From contig NZ_WUBS01000006.1 in the NCBI RefSeq assembly GCF_010131535.1, forward strand, positions 1-64,000: a stretch of DNA of 64,000 nucleotides. The letters run 5' to 3'. The notes under the pieces are model-generated. The model had not been told where the DNA came from. It worked only from the letters and a program-made list of their open reading frames with translations, and ran no database searches. The translations under genes were made by a program, and so were the position numbers. Origin of the DNA: Acerihabitans arboris. GTDB taxonomy: Bacteria > Pseudomonadota > Gammaproteobacteria > Enterobacterales > Enterobacteriaceae. This document shows, piece by piece, positions 38,995-48,376 of the stretch; the stretch's first letter is position 1; each line of letters begins with the position of its first letter.

Positions 38995-39594
38995 ATGAAC
39001 CGCCCGGTCAGGTTTTCATTCGACACGCTGCCCGTCTCCCGCTGGCGCAATGGCGGCGGCGAAACGCGGGAAATTATCAGCTGGCCGGGTCCGGACGCCG
39101 CCGCCGATGCCCGCGTTCCGGCGGAGCCGGCGGTGGCGTTTGCCTGGCGCGCCAGTATCGCTACCATCGACCGGGATGGGGCGTTTTCGTCGTTTCCCGG
39201 CGTGGATCGGATCATCGCGCTGCTGGAGGGCGATGGGGTGACGTTGCATAACGCGTCGGGCCAGTCCCATGATTTGACCCGGCCGGGCGCGCCCCACGCT
39301 TTTGCCGGCGAGGAAGCGATTAGCGCCGCCCTGGCCGGCGCCTCAAGCCGCGATTTTAATATCATGACCCGGCGCCGGGACTGGCGGGCGCGGGTAGAGC
39401 GCCTTACCGGCGAACACCTGCTGCCCGCCGGGCGCGACGGCGTGATCTATATCCTGTCGGGCCGGTGGCAGATGGACGACGGAACGCCGCTGGCGGCGCG
39501 GGAAGGGGCGTGGTGGCACCAGCTCGGCGCGCCGGCTCGCCTGTGGCCGGCCGGCGGCGGCGTGGCGCTGTGGGCTGATATCGCGCAGCGGTAA
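38995..39594 (+). CDS. hutD: HutD/Ves-family protein
   Basis: HutD is a small cupin-fold protein found in hut loci. In Pseudomonas it is thought to limit the upper level of hut activity. The sequence has the family blocks WRNGGGETREI, WRASIATIDRDGAFSSFPGVDR and LLEGDGVTL. The length is 199 aa. GCAGGAGG precedes the ATG. It is divergent from hutC. Confidence 0.9.
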   Translation: MNRPVRFSFDTLPVSRWRNGGGETREIISWPGPDAAADARVPAEPAVAFAWRASIATIDRDGAFSSFPGVDRIIALLEGDGVTLHNASGQSHDLTRPGAPHAFAGEEAISAALAGASSRDFNIMTRRRDWRARVERLTGEHLLPAGRDGVIYILSGRWQMDDGTPLAAREGAWWHQLGAPARLWPAGGGVALWADIAQR

Positions 39595-39610
39595 CGATTC
39601 TGCCGGCGTT

Positions 39611-39627
39611 TGCATGATTTTGGTGCG
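39611..39627. promoter_or_regulatory. candidate NtrC site for the hut transporter
   Basis: TGCATGATTTTGGTGCG keeps the full TGGTGC half and TGCA of the other half of the NtrC consensus. It is centred about 130 bp upstream of the predicted sigma-54 transcription start. Confidence 0.5.
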
Positions 39628-39722
39628 TGACGCGCCAAAATGAATCACCGCCTGCGGCACAGGCCATGGCCCTTGCCCCCTTAACGCGACGCTTAACGCG
39701 AATTAACCAACCGCGGGCAATA

Positions 39723-39738
39723 TGGCACAGGCTTTGCT
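39723..39738 (+). promoter_or_regulatory. sigma-54 promoter of the hut ABC transporter
   Basis: TGGCACAGGCTTTGCT is a perfect TGGCAC-N5-TTGCW sequence with GG (39724-39725) and GC (39736-39737) 10 bp apart. Transcription should start near 39749, about 120 bp before the substrate-binding protein gene. Confidence 0.85.
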
Positions 39739-39761
39739 TAGTTCTTGCCTGATTAAAGCGT

Positions 39762-39775
39762 CTTGTATAGACAAG
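39762..39775. promoter_or_regulatory. HutC-type operator at the hut transporter promoter
   Basis: CTTGTATAGACAAG is a 14-bp near-perfect inverted repeat (CTTGT/ACAAG). It covers about +13 to +27 relative to the predicted sigma-54 start, a position where a repressor would block elongation. Confidence 0.8.
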
Positions 39776-39869
39776 CTTATACAGTGGTTCGCCGCGACGA
39801 TCGGCACCTGTACCGATTGCGATTAAGGTCTTTTGCCGGTTTTTACCGTCAATTCTTCAGGAGTGGGAT

Positions 39870-40850
39870 ATGAGCATTGTCAGCACCTCTTTACGTCGCT
39901 TTCAACCGTTGACGTCGGCCCTCGCCCTGGCGCTGGGACTGGCCGGCGTTTTGCCGGCGATGGCGGCGGATACGCCGGTGGCCATCGGCATTTCCGGCTG
40001 GACCGGTTTTGCGCCGTTAACCCTGGCCGACAAGGCGGGGATATTTAAACGCCACGGGCTGGATGTATCGGTCAAGATGATCCCGCAAAAAGACCGGCAC
40101 CTGGCCATTGCCTCCGGCGACATACAGTGCGCCGCCACCACGGTTGAAACCTACATTTCCTGGAACGCCAGCGGCGTGCCCATCACCCAGATTGTCCAGC
40201 TCGATAAATCCTACGGCGCCGATGGCCTGGTGGCGCGCAACGGCATAGACAGCATCAAGGCGTTGAAAGGCAAGACCATCAGCGTCGACGCGCCCGGCAC
40301 CTCGCCCTATTTTGCCCTGGCCTGGATGCTGGATAAGAACGGCATGAGCCTGAAGGACGTCAAGACCACCACGCTCTCGCCCGAAGCCGCCGCCCATTCG
40401 TTTATCGCCGGCAGCAACGATGCCGCCATGACCTATGAGCCTTATCTTTCCTCGGTACGGCAAAGCCCGGATAAAGGCAAGATCCTGGCCACCACGCTCG
40501 ATTATCCGATGGTCATGGATACCCTGGGCTGTACCCCCGCATTTCTCAGGCAGCATCCCCAAGCCGCCAAGGCGCTGGTCGACAGCTACTTCGACGCCCT
40601 GGATATGATCAGGGCGCAGCCGGATAAATCCAATGAAATCATGGGCGCGGCGGTGAAGTCTTCCGGCAGGGAATTTGCCGAGTCGGCCAGCTACCTGCGC
40701 TGGCAGGATCGGGCGCAGAACCGCCAGTTCTTTAACGGCGAAATCGACAGTTTTAGCCATGAGGCGGCCCAACTGCTGCTACAGATGAAGGTAATACGCA
40801 AGATCCCCGATATCAAGACGCTCTATGATGCCAGCTACGTTAATCAATAA
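39870..40850 (+). CDS. NitT/TauT-type ABC transporter substrate-binding protein, hut-linked
   Basis: The 326-aa periplasmic protein has a Sec signal peptide (ALALALGLAGVLPAMA-AD) and the NMT1/SsuA-like fold: IGISGWTGFAPLTLADKAGIF, ISVDAPGTSPYFALAWML. The relatives bind taurine, alkanesulfonates, nitrate or thiamine precursors. Here it is framed by HutC operators and followed by permease, ATPase, hutH and hutU, so histidine or urocanate is the likely ligand. GGAG lies 8 bp upstream of the ATG. Confidence 0.9.
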   Translation: MSIVSTSLRRFQPLTSALALALGLAGVLPAMAADTPVAIGISGWTGFAPLTLADKAGIFKRHGLDVSVKMIPQKDRHLAIASGDIQCAATTVETYISWNASGVPITQIVQLDKSYGADGLVARNGIDSIKALKGKTISVDAPGTSPYFALAWMLDKNGMSLKDVKTTTLSPEAAAHSFIAGSNDAAMTYEPYLSSVRQSPDKGKILATTLDYPMVMDTLGCTPAFLRQHPQAAKALVDSYFDALDMIRAQPDKSNEIMGAAVKSSGREFAESASYLRWQDRAQNRQFFNGEIDSFSHEAAQLLLQMKVIRKIPDIKTLYDASYVNQ

Positions 40851-40858
40851 GGTTGAGC

Positions 40859-41725
40859 ATGATGTCTGTTGAAAAGGACGCGCCGGCGCATGCCGCCGGC
40901 CAACCGGCGCCGCTGCCACCGGCGGGAAAAGTGCGGCATAACCCGTTGATGGTGCCGCTGCGTCCGGTGTCATTCGGGCAGCGCTGGTTTCTCGGCGTCG
41001 GCTTTTTTATCCTGTTTTTCGCCTTTTGGGCCTTGGCCACCTTTGCCGGCTGGGTATCGCCGACCTTCCTGGCCGACCCGCTAACCATGGTGCGCGAAGG
41101 CTACCTGCTGTTCACCGAATACAATTTTTCGCTGGATATCGGCATGACGGTGATGCGCGTGCTGGGCGGTTTTATCCTGGCGGCGGTGCTGGCGGTGCCG
41201 CTCGGCATTATGATGGGGTCGTATAAGCTGGTGGAAGCCTTTCTCGAGCCTTTCGTCTCGTTTTGTCGTTACCTGCCCGCGTCGGCGTTTATCCCGCTGC
41301 TGATCCTGTGGGCCGGTATCGGTGAAATGCAAAAAATCCTGGTGATTTTTATCGGCTCGTTCTTCCAGATTGTGCTGATGATAGCGGTCACGGTCGGCGC
41401 GGCCAGGCGCGACCTGGTGGAGGCGGCCTATACGCTGGGCGCCTCGAACCGCAGTATAGTCCGGCGGGTGCTGATCCCCGGCGCGGCGCCGGAGATAGCG
41501 GAGCTGCTGCGCCTGGTGCTGGGCTGGGCCTGGACCTACGTGATCGTGGCCGAGCTTATCGGCTCCTCCAGCGGCATCGGCCATATGATCGTCGACAGCC
41601 AGGCGCTGCTGAATACCGGGCAGATTATTTTCGGCATTATCGTGATCGGCTGTATCGGACTGATCTCGGATTTCCTGTTCAAGGCGGTCAACCGCCGTCT
41701 GTTTGCCTGGAGCATGGCGTCATGA
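40859..41725 (+). CDS. ABC transporter permease, hut-linked (SsuC/TauC type)
   Basis: The 288-aa inner-membrane permease has about six helices and the ATPase-contact loop EAAYTLGASNRSIVRRVLIPGAAPE. AAGG precedes the ATG at 40859; ATG 40862 is equally possible. The stop overlaps the ATPase gene by ATGA. It should form the channel of the importer encoded at 39870-42507. Confidence 0.92.
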   Translation: MMSVEKDAPAHAAGQPAPLPPAGKVRHNPLMVPLRPVSFGQRWFLGVGFFILFFAFWALATFAGWVSPTFLADPLTMVREGYLLFTEYNFSLDIGMTVMRVLGGFILAAVLAVPLGIMMGSYKLVEAFLEPFVSFCRYLPASAFIPLLILWAGIGEMQKILVIFIGSFFQIVLMIAVTVGAARRDLVEAAYTLGASNRSIVRRVLIPGAAPEIAELLRLVLGWAWTYVIVAELIGSSSGIGHMIVDSQALLNTGQIIFGIIVIGCIGLISDFLFKAVNRRLFAWSMAS

Positions 41726-42507
41726 ACCACAGCAAGCTTGCCATCCGTCAGGTATCGCGCATTTTCGGCGGACCGAAAGGTCAGCAGACCCAGGCGCTGC
41801 TGCCCATCGACTACCTGGTGGAGGAAAATGATTTTATTACCATCCTCGGCCCGTCGGGCTGTGGTAAATCCACCCTGTTGCGCATTATCGCCGGCCTCGA
41901 CCGGCCCACATCCGGGGAAGTATGGCTGGACGGGGGCCTGATTGATGGCCCGGGCGCCGATCGGGGCATGGTGTTCCAGAGCTATACCCTGTTTCCCTGG
42001 CTGACGGTGGCGCAGAATATTTGCTTTGGCCTGCGCGAGCGCGGCCTGAGCCTTAGCGTGCAGCAGGAGCGCTGCGATTATTTTATCAACCAGGTGGGAC
42101 TGCGCGGCTTTGAGCAGCATTTCCCGCGCCAGCTGTCCGGCGGCATGCAGCAACGCACCGCCATCGCCCGCGCCCTGGCCAACGATCCCAAGGTGTTATT
42201 GATGGACGAGCCGTTCGGCGCGCTGGATAACCAGACCCGGGTGCTGATGCAGGAGCTGTTGCTGAAAATCTGGGAATCGTCACGCAAAACGGTGCTGTTT
42301 GTCACGCATGATATCGACGAGGCCATTTTTATGGCTAATAAAGTCGCCATCTTCAGCGCCAGGCCCGGACGGATCAAAAGCGAGGTGGCGGTAAGTTTTC
42401 CGCATCCGCGCGACTATACCTTAAAGACCACGCCGGAATTTATGGCGCTGAAGGCGCGCGTCACCGAGGAAATACGCGGCGAAACGCTGCAAAGCATGGC
42501 CCTTTGA
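41722..42507 (+). CDS. ABC transporter ATP-binding protein, hut-linked (SsuB/TauB type)
   Basis: The 261-aa ATPase has Walker [11 protein letters not shown]-loop FQSYTLFPW, signature LSGGMQQR, Walker [12 protein letters not shown] and the switch His in [24 protein letters not shown] is typical of the nitrate/taurine subfamily. It overlaps the permease by 4 bp. hutH follows after 126 bp with its own HutC site. Confidence 0.95.
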   Translation: MNHSKLAIRQVSRIFGGPKGQQTQALLPIDYLVEENDFITILGPSGCGKSTLLRIIAGLDRPTSGEVWLDGGLIDGPGADRGMVFQSYTLFPWLTVAQNICFGLRERGLSLSVQQERCDYFINQVGLRGFEQHFPRQLSGGMQQRTAIARALANDPKVLLMDEPFGALDNQTRVLMQELLLKIWESSRKTVLFVTHDIDEAIFMANKVAIFSARPGRIKSEVAVSFPHPRDYTLKTTPEFMALKARVTEEIRGETLQSMAL

Positions 42508-42611
42508 ACACCGGACCGGCCCGATAGGTTTTAGCGCAGCGGGTATTGATTACGGGCCGCAACTGCGAGGGTAACGGCGCAATCCAGAGATGCGCCTTAC
42601 CGTTGGTTTTA

Positions 42612-42625
42612 CTTGTATAGACAGG
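42612..42625. promoter_or_regulatory. HutC-type operator upstream of hutH
   Basis: CTTGTATAGACAGG differs from the perfect site at 39762-39775 only in the penultimate A to G base. It ends 8 bp before the hutH ATG and overlaps the ribosome site, so bound HutC would block hutHU expression. Confidence 0.75.
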
Positions 42626-42633
42626 AATAGATT

Positions 42634-44193
42634 ATGTCATCTTCTGTAACATCTTTACGCCCATACCGTCTGGTGCCGGGCGAAGTGGACCTGGCGACGC
42701 TGCGGGCCATCTATCATGGCGAGCTGGCGCTGTCCCTGGATCCAGGGGCTTTTGCCGCCATTAACGCGGCGCAGCATACGGTGGAGCGTATCCTCTCCAC
42801 CGGCGAGGTGGTCTACGGCATCAACACCGGTTTCGGCAAGCTGGCGCAAACCCGCATTCCCGCCGAACGGCTGGCCGAGCTGCAGCGCAACCTGGTGTTG
42901 TCGCACAGCGTCGGCACCGGCGCGTTGCTTGAGGACAATGTGACGCGGCTGATCATGGCCTGCAAGGTGATAAGCCTGGCACGCGGCCATTCCGGCATCC
43001 GGTTATCGGTGGTGGAAGCCTTGCTGTCGCTGTACAACGCCGGCGTCATGCCGTGCATCCCGGCCAAAGGATCGGTGGGCGCCTCCGGCGATCTGGCGCC
43101 GCTGGCGCATTTATCCCTGATGCTGATAGGCGAAGGGCAGGTACGGGTCAAGGGTGAGTTGATCAGCGCGGTGGAGGGGCTGCGGCTTGCCGGCTTAAGC
43201 CCCATCGAGCTGGCGCCGAAAGAAGGGCTGGCGCTGCTCAACGGCACCCAGGTGTCCACGTCGCTGGCGCTGGCCGGCCTGTTTGGCGCCGAACGATCCT
43301 TTGCCGCCGGGCTGGTGGCGGGCGCCCTGACCCTGGAAGCCATCAAAGGCTCGGTGAAACCCTTCGATGCCCGAATTCACCGGGCGCGCGGCCAGGCGGG
43401 ACAGATTGCGGTGGCGCAGGCGGTGTCGACGCTGCTGGACGGCAGCGAGATCGTGGTCTCCCATGCCAACTGCGGTCGGGTGCAGGATCCGTATTCCATC
43501 CGCTGCGTACCGCAGGTGATGGGCGCCTGCCTGGACAACCTGACCTATGCCGCGCGGACCCTGCAAATCGAGGCCAACGCCGCTTCTGATAATCCGCTGG
43601 TCTTTACCGATAGCGGCGAAGTGATTTCCGGTGGTAATTTCCATGCCGAGCCGGTGGCGTTCGCCGCCGATATCATCGCGCTGGCTATCGCGGAAATTGG
43701 CGCGATTTCAGAACGCCGCCTGGCGCTGCTGCTTGATACCGGCCTATCGGGCCTGCCGCCGTTCCTGATCAACGAAGGCGGTGTGAACTCGGGATTTATG
43801 ATAGCCCAGGTCACCGCCGCGGCGCTGGCCTCGGAGAATAAATCCCTGGCCCATCCGGCCAGCGTCGACAGCCTGCCGACCTCGGCCAACCAGGAGGACC
43901 ATGTGTCGATGGCGACCTTTGCCGCCCGCCGCCTGGGCGATATGTGCTTCAACACCTCGGTGGTGGTGGGCATAGAAGCCATGGCCGCCGCCCAGGGTAT
44001 TGATTTTAACCGGCCGCTTGCCAGCTCTGCGGCGCTCGAGCAACAGCTTGCGGCCATTCGCGACCGCGTCGCCTTTTTGGCCAGCGACCGGCTGCTGGCG
44101 CCGGATATCGAAGCGATGCGTCTGTGGGTCGCCGAATTCAGCCTGCCGCCGGAAGTGCAATCTCTACTACCCAGCTATGCGTCAACGCGCTAA
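42634..44193 (+). CDS. hutH: histidine ammonia-lyase
   Basis: HutH converts histidine to urocanate and ammonia. The triad Ala150-Ser151-Gly152 in [14 protein letters not shown] forms the MIO electrophile. [10 protein letters not shown] and [14 protein letters not shown] are further active-site blocks. The length of 519 aa is normal. hutU follows 17 bp downstream. Confidence 0.97.
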   Translation: MSSSVTSLRPYRLVPGEVDLATLRAIYHGELALSLDPGAFAAINAAQHTVERILSTGEVVYGINTGFGKLAQTRIPAERLAELQRNLVLSHSVGTGALLEDNVTRLIMACKVISLARGHSGIRLSVVEALLSLYNAGVMPCIPAKGSVGASGDLAPLAHLSLMLIGEGQVRVKGELISAVEGLRLAGLSPIELAPKEGLALLNGTQVSTSLALAGLFGAERSFAAGLVAGALTLEAIKGSVKPFDARIHRARGQAGQIAVAQAVSTLLDGSEIVVSHANCGRVQDPYSIRCVPQVMGACLDNLTYAARTLQIEANAASDNPLVFTDSGEVISGGNFHAEPVAFAADIIALAIAEIGAISERRLALLLDTGLSGLPPFLINEGGVNSGFMIAQVTAAALASENKSLAHPASVDSLPTSANQEDHVSMATFAARRLGDMCFNTSVVVGIEAMAAAQGIDFNRPLASSAALEQQLAAIRDRVAFLASDRLLAPDIEAMRLWVAEFSLPPEVQSLLPSYASTR

Positions 44194-44210
44194 GGATTAA
44201 GGAATCCGTA

Positions 44211-45896
44211 ATGAAAAACGATTTTAGCAATGCCGTTTCCCGACCGGTCAGCGCGCCGCGCGGCGCCGAACTGACCTGCAAAAACTGGCTGATTGAAGCG
44301 CCATACCGCATGATCCAAAACAATCTGGATCCGGACGTCGCCGAGCGTCCGGACGATTTGGTGGTCTACGGCGGCATCGGCAAGGCGGCGCGCAACTGGC
44401 CCTGCTTCGAGGCCATACTGCAAAGCCTGCGCGACCTGGAGGAAGACGAGACCCTGCTGGTGCAATCCGGTAAACCGGTCGGCGTGTTCCGCACCCATGC
44501 GGACGCGCCGCGCGTGATGATCGCCAACTCCAACCTGGTGCCGCACTGGGCGACGTGGGAGCATTTCCACGAGCTGGACCGGGCCGGTTTGATGATGTAC
44601 GGGCAAATGACCGCCGGCTCCTGGATTTACATCGGCGCCCAGGGCATCGTGCAGGGCACCTTCGAAACCTTTGCCGAGGCGGGCCGCCAGCATTACGGCA
44701 ACGATCTGAAGGGCAAATGGATCCTCACCGCCGGCCTGGGCGGCATGGGCGGCGCGCAGCCGCTGGCGGGCGTGCTGGCCGGCGCCAGCGTGCTGGCCAT
44801 CGAATGCCAGGAGTCGCGCATTGATTTTCGCCTGCGCACCCGCTACCTGGACCGCAAGGCCTATACTATCGACGAAGCGTTGGCGATGATTGAGGACGCC
44901 CACGCCAAAGGCGAGGCCATTTCCGTCGGACTGCTGGGCAATGCGGCGCAGATCATGCCTTTGCTTGCCGAACGCGCCGCCGCCGGCGGCGCACGTCCGC
45001 ATATCGTCACCGACCAGACCTCCGCCCATGACCCGCTGAACGGCTACCTGCCCGCCGGCTGGAGCCTTGAGCAATGGAATCAGGCTAAAACAGAAGACCC
45101 GCAAAGCGTTATCAGCGCCGCCAGGGCGTCGATGGCGGCGCACGTCAAGGCCATGCTGGCGTTCCATGAGATGGGCGTGCCGACGGTGGACTACGGTAAC
45201 AATATTCGCCAGGTGGCGCTGGAGGAGGGCGTGTCGAACGCGTTTGACTTCCCGGGGTTTGTCCCCGCCTATATCCGCCCGCTGTTTTGCGAAGGCAAAG
45301 GGCCGTTCCGTTGGGTAGCGCTGTCGGGGGATCCGGAAGATATCTACAAGACCGACGCCAAACTCAAGGAACTGTTCCCGGATAACCGGCTGCTGCACAA
45401 CTGGCTGGACATGGCGCAGGAGCGCATCGCCTTCCAGGGCCTGCCTGCGCGCATCTGCTGGCTGGGGCTGGGCGAGCGTCACCTTGCCGGACTGGCGTTT
45501 AACGAAATGGTCCGCACCGGCGAGCTGAAGGCGCCCATCGTTATCGGTCGCGACCATCTGGACTGCGGTTCGGTCGCCTCGCCCAACCGTGAAACCGAAT
45601 CCATGAAAGACGGCTCGGACGCGGTCTCCGACTGGCCGCTGCTGAACGCCTTGCTCAGCACCGCGGGCGGCGCCACCTGGGTCAGCCTGCACCACGGCGG
45701 CGGCGTGGGCATGGGCTTTTCCCAGCATGCGGGCATGGTTATCGTCTGCGATGGCACGGAAAAGGCCGACCAACGTCTGGCGCGGGTGTTATGGAACGAC
45801 CCGGCCACCGGCGTGATGCGCCATGCCGACGCCGGTTATCCGGAGGCAATCGCCTGCGCGGAAAAATACGGCCTGAAGCTGCCGATGATCCGCTAA
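44211..45896 (+). CDS. hutU: urocanate hydratase
   Basis: HutU uses tightly bound NAD+ to hydrate urocanate to imidazolonepropionate. The ATG at 44211 ([18 protein letters not shown]) follows AAGGA and gives 561 aa. The upstream in-frame codons lie in hut[21 protein letters not shown] is the NAD-binding loop and [15 protein letters not shown] and [16 protein letters not shown] are conserved active-site regions. It is the last gene of the plus-strand hut set and converges with an EamA gene. Confidence 0.97.
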   Translation: MKNDFSNAVSRPVSAPRGAELTCKNWLIEAPYRMIQNNLDPDVAERPDDLVVYGGIGKAARNWPCFEAILQSLRDLEEDETLLVQSGKPVGVFRTHADAPRVMIANSNLVPHWATWEHFHELDRAGLMMYGQMTAGSWIYIGAQGIVQGTFETFAEAGRQHYGNDLKGKWILTAGLGGMGGAQPLAGVLAGASVLAIECQESRIDFRLRTRYLDRKAYTIDEALAMIEDAHAKGEAISVGLLGNAAQIMPLLAERAAAGGARPHIVTDQTSAHDPLNGYLPAGWSLEQWNQAKTEDPQSVISAARASMAAHVKAMLAFHEMGVPTVDYGNNIRQVALEEGVSNAFDFPGFVPAYIRPLFCEGKGPFRWVALSGDPEDIYKTDAKLKELFPDNRLLHNWLDMAQERIAFQGLPARICWLGLGERHLAGLAFNEMVRTGELKAPIVIGRDHLDCGSVASPNRETESMKDGSDAVSDWPLLNALLSTAGGATWVSLHHGGGVGMGFSQHAGMVIVCDGTEKADQRLARVLWNDPATGVMRHADAGYPEAIACAEKYGLKLPMIR

Positions 45897-45957
45897 ACGC
45901 CCTGTGGTGGGAACGGCCGTGAAGCACCATTATCATGGCCGTTCATCGCCATTGTTT

Positions 45958-46830
45958 TTACGCGGCCGCCGCCGCGCTTTTTTTCCCTTTGCGCGAAAAT
46001 AATGTCACCGACAAAATAATCAACGCGGCGCCGGCGAACATGCGTAGCGTCGGCCGCTCGTTGAACAATCCCCAGGCAAACAAAATGGCGTAGACCGGCT
46101 CCAGGGCGAAAAACACCGCCGCGGCGCGCGCCTTGACGAAACGCAGGCTGGTGACCATCAGGCTGTGCGCCACCCCGGTACAAAATATGCCCAGCAGCGC
46201 CAGGTAAAACCAGTCGCCGGCGGACGCCAGCGCCAGCTCATGGAAAGCGAAAGGCAGCATCAGCAGGCTGATGACGACGTTTTGGCATAACGCCGCCTGC
46301 ACCGGCCTGATGCTCACGGCGGTAACACGGTTGCAGATAATCAGCAGCGCCAGCAGCGCCCCGGACAAAATTCCCCATAAAAAGCCCCGGGTATTGCCGC
46401 TGCCCAGATCAAATGACGGACAGACCATTATCAGGCCAAGGCAAATCAGGGCAATCAGCATCACTTCGGGCAGCGAAATCCGCTCGCGAAACCCAAGGCT
46501 CTCAAACAGGGTGGTAAAGGCGGGAAAACTGGCGAACCCCAGCGTGGCGATCGCCACGCCCGCGGCTTTAACCGAGATAAAAAAGGTCAGCCAGTGTCCG
46601 GCCAGGATCACGCTGGCGCCAATTACCACCAGGGCGCTTTTACGGCTGATGCGTTCCCAGCGAAAGCCGCGGAGGCCCAGCATCAGCAGCGATAGCGCCA
46701 GCACGGCGAACAGGGCGCGGCCAAATACGATGGCGGCCGGCGAGATGGCAATAACTTTGCCCAGGATGCCGGAAAGGCCAAAAAAGAATGCCGCGATGTT
46801 CAGCGAGACGAGAGCGTGGCGTTTGTTCAT
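45958..46830 (-). CDS. EamA/DMT-superfamily transporter
   Basis: The 290-aa inner-membrane protein has ten predicted helices arranged as two EamA repeats. FGLSGILGKVIAISPAAIVFGRALFAVLAL begins the first and LALLGIFCTGVAHSLMV / FALEPVYAILFAWGLFNERPT lies in the second. The substrate is unknown. Such proteins usually export amino acids or metabolites. It converges with hutU, and a weak stem (45911-45944) lies between them. Confidence 0.9.
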   Translation of the reverse strand: MNKRHALVSLNIAAFFFGLSGILGKVIAISPAAIVFGRALFAVLALSLLMLGLRGFRWERISRKSALVVIGASVILAGHWLTFFISVKAAGVAIATLGFASFPAFTTLFESLGFRERISLPEVMLIALICLGLIMVCPSFDLGSGNTRGFLWGILSGALLALLIICNRVTAVSIRPVQAALCQNVVISLLMLPFAFHELALASAGDWFYLALLGIFCTGVAHSLMVTSLRFVKARAAAVFFALEPVYAILFAWGLFNERPTLRMFAGAALIILSVTLFSRKGKKSAAAAA

Positions 46831-47066
46831 TAAGCGAACCGGGATATAAAAAGGCGAATAGCGTCTATGCTGCCTGTCAGCCGCCTGTTTTAACAGCTTT
46901 TAATGTGTAGATTTCATTCTATTCGCCTATGGCCGAATTTATCGTGCCGGCGTATCCCCGCCTGCTATTCTTTTAACCAATGCGGGACGAAAATAACAAC
47001 ATGTCCGGCAACGAACGGTCGGCGGCGTTTTCTACCCGCTGGCCGGCGGGTTATCACGGGGGGGCG

Positions 47067-47747
47067 ATGAATCAGTTAGTGCTGGAACAGATCTACCGCA
47101 AAATCGATCCCAATGGCTGGCGGCGGATCTTTATCGTGGGGGATTTGCATGGCTGTTACGATCTGCTGCTCGCTAAACTGGCGCGGCAAGGGTTTGATCG
47201 CTCGGCCGATCTGCTGATCTCGGTGGGCGATCTGATCGATCGCGGCGCGCAAAATCTCCAGTGTCTTGAACTGCTCGAACAATCCTGGTTTTGCGCGGTG
47301 CGCGGCAACCATGAACAGATGGCGATGGATGCCTTATCCTCCAGCGACGAGGGACTTTGGCTGGCCAACGGCGGTCAATGGTTTTTGCGCCTGGACGACG
47401 AACAGCGGCGGCGGGCGGCGGCGCTGATTGAACGCTGCGCCGGCCTGCCGCTGATTATCGATATCGAGATGCCGCGGCGTCATGTCGTGGTGGCGCACGC
47501 GGATTATCCCCTGGACAGCTATCGCTACGGGCAAGCCGTCGATCCGGAACTGGTGGTATGGAGCCGCCAGCGCATCAATCGCAATCAGCGCGGGCGCGGG
47601 GCGCCCATCACCGGCGCGTCGCACTTCTTTTTCGGTCATACGCCCCTCGAACGCGTCAGGCATTTCTACAACCAGTTTTATATCGATACCGGGGCGGTGT
47701 TCGGCGGCGCGTTAACACTGGTCGAGTTAACGGCCCTGCCGTTCTAG
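47067..47747 (+). CDS. PphA/PrpA-like serine/threonine protein phosphatase
   Basis: This PPP-family metallophosphatase resembles E. coli PphA. The metal motifs are complete: GDLHG, GDLIDRG and GNHEQM, with HADYP and FGHTP further on. The ATG at 47067 gives MNQLVLEQIYRKIDPNGWRR and 226 aa, aligned with the family start. An in-frame ATG at 46980 adds 29 residues without family similarity. In E. coli PphA acts in signalling of protein misfolding. That role here is only by similarity. Confidence 0.88.
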   Translation: MNQLVLEQIYRKIDPNGWRRIFIVGDLHGCYDLLLAKLARQGFDRSADLLISVGDLIDRGAQNLQCLELLEQSWFCAVRGNHEQMAMDALSSSDEGLWLANGGQWFLRLDDEQRRRAAALIERCAGLPLIIDIEMPRRHVVVAHADYPLDSYRYGQAVDPELVVWSRQRINRNQRGRGAPITGASHFFFGHTPLERVRHFYNQFYIDTGAVFGGALTLVELTALPF

Positions 47748-47927
47748 TACCGGGGCCGCTCGGCGTCGGCCAGCGTCCGTTGCCGGCGGACGGCGGGGAA
47801 TAGTTGCCCTTTGCCAGCATAATCATCACCTTCGGCTATACTGGTAAAGGTTTCTGGGTTCATTTATTCAAGACCCGTGTCAATCAAGCATTTTGCGAAA
47901 AGCAAACGCTATATAAGGAGTGTGGTT

Positions 47928-48176
47928 ATGGGAATTCTATCTTGGATTATTTTTGGACTTATCGCCGGCATTATCGCTAAATTTCTCATGCCGGGCAGGG
48001 ACGGCGGCGGTTTTATCATCACTATCATCCTCGGTATCGTCGGCGCCGTGGTCGGTGGTTATATCAGCACCTTCTTTGGTTATGGCCGCGTCGACGGCTT
48101 TAACTTCGGCAGTTTTGTCGTGGCGGTGATCGGCGCCGTCGTGGTGCTGTGGATCTACCGCCTGGTGAGAAGGTAA
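47928..48176 (+). CDS. GlsB/YeaQ/YmgE family small membrane protein
   Basis: The 82-aa protein MGILSWIIFGLIAGIIAKFL is made of three hydrophobic helices with the family segments AKFLMPGRDGGGF and GIVGAVVGGYIS. The ATG at 47928 follows a perfect AAGGAG. Members are stress-induced in enterobacteria; their function is unknown. A terminator follows. Confidence 0.9.
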   Translation: MGILSWIIFGLIAGIIAKFLMPGRDGGGFIITIILGIVGAVVGGYISTFFGYGRVDGFNFGSFVVAVIGAVVVLWIYRLVRR

Positions 48177-48350
48177 TCGGCATCGCGGTTAATTTCGCGG
48201 ATCAGCGCGCCGCGGCATTGCCGGTACCGGCTCCGGGCGGTGGAAGGGTAACTTAAAAGGCACGGTGACGCTGTTGGCGCCCCAGGCCGCACCTTATATA
48301 AAGCGTCTTATCGCCGCATCGGGCTGCAACCGGCCCACCGCAGTATCAGC

Positions 48351-48376
48351 AAGGCTGGATTTTCCAGCCTTCTTTT
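48351..48376. terminator. bidirectional terminator between the GlsB-like gene and the PotA-like gene
   Basis: AAGGCTGGA (48351-48359) pairs with TCCAGCCTT (48363-48371) and is followed by CTTTTA. It lies at the convergent junction, touching the stop of the minus-strand ATPase gene. Confidence 0.75.

Noticed and set aside
44190..45773. 527-codon open frame antisense to hutU
   Set aside because: The same GC-driven shadow effect applies, opposite a clear urocanate hydratase. No motif or ribosome site supports it.
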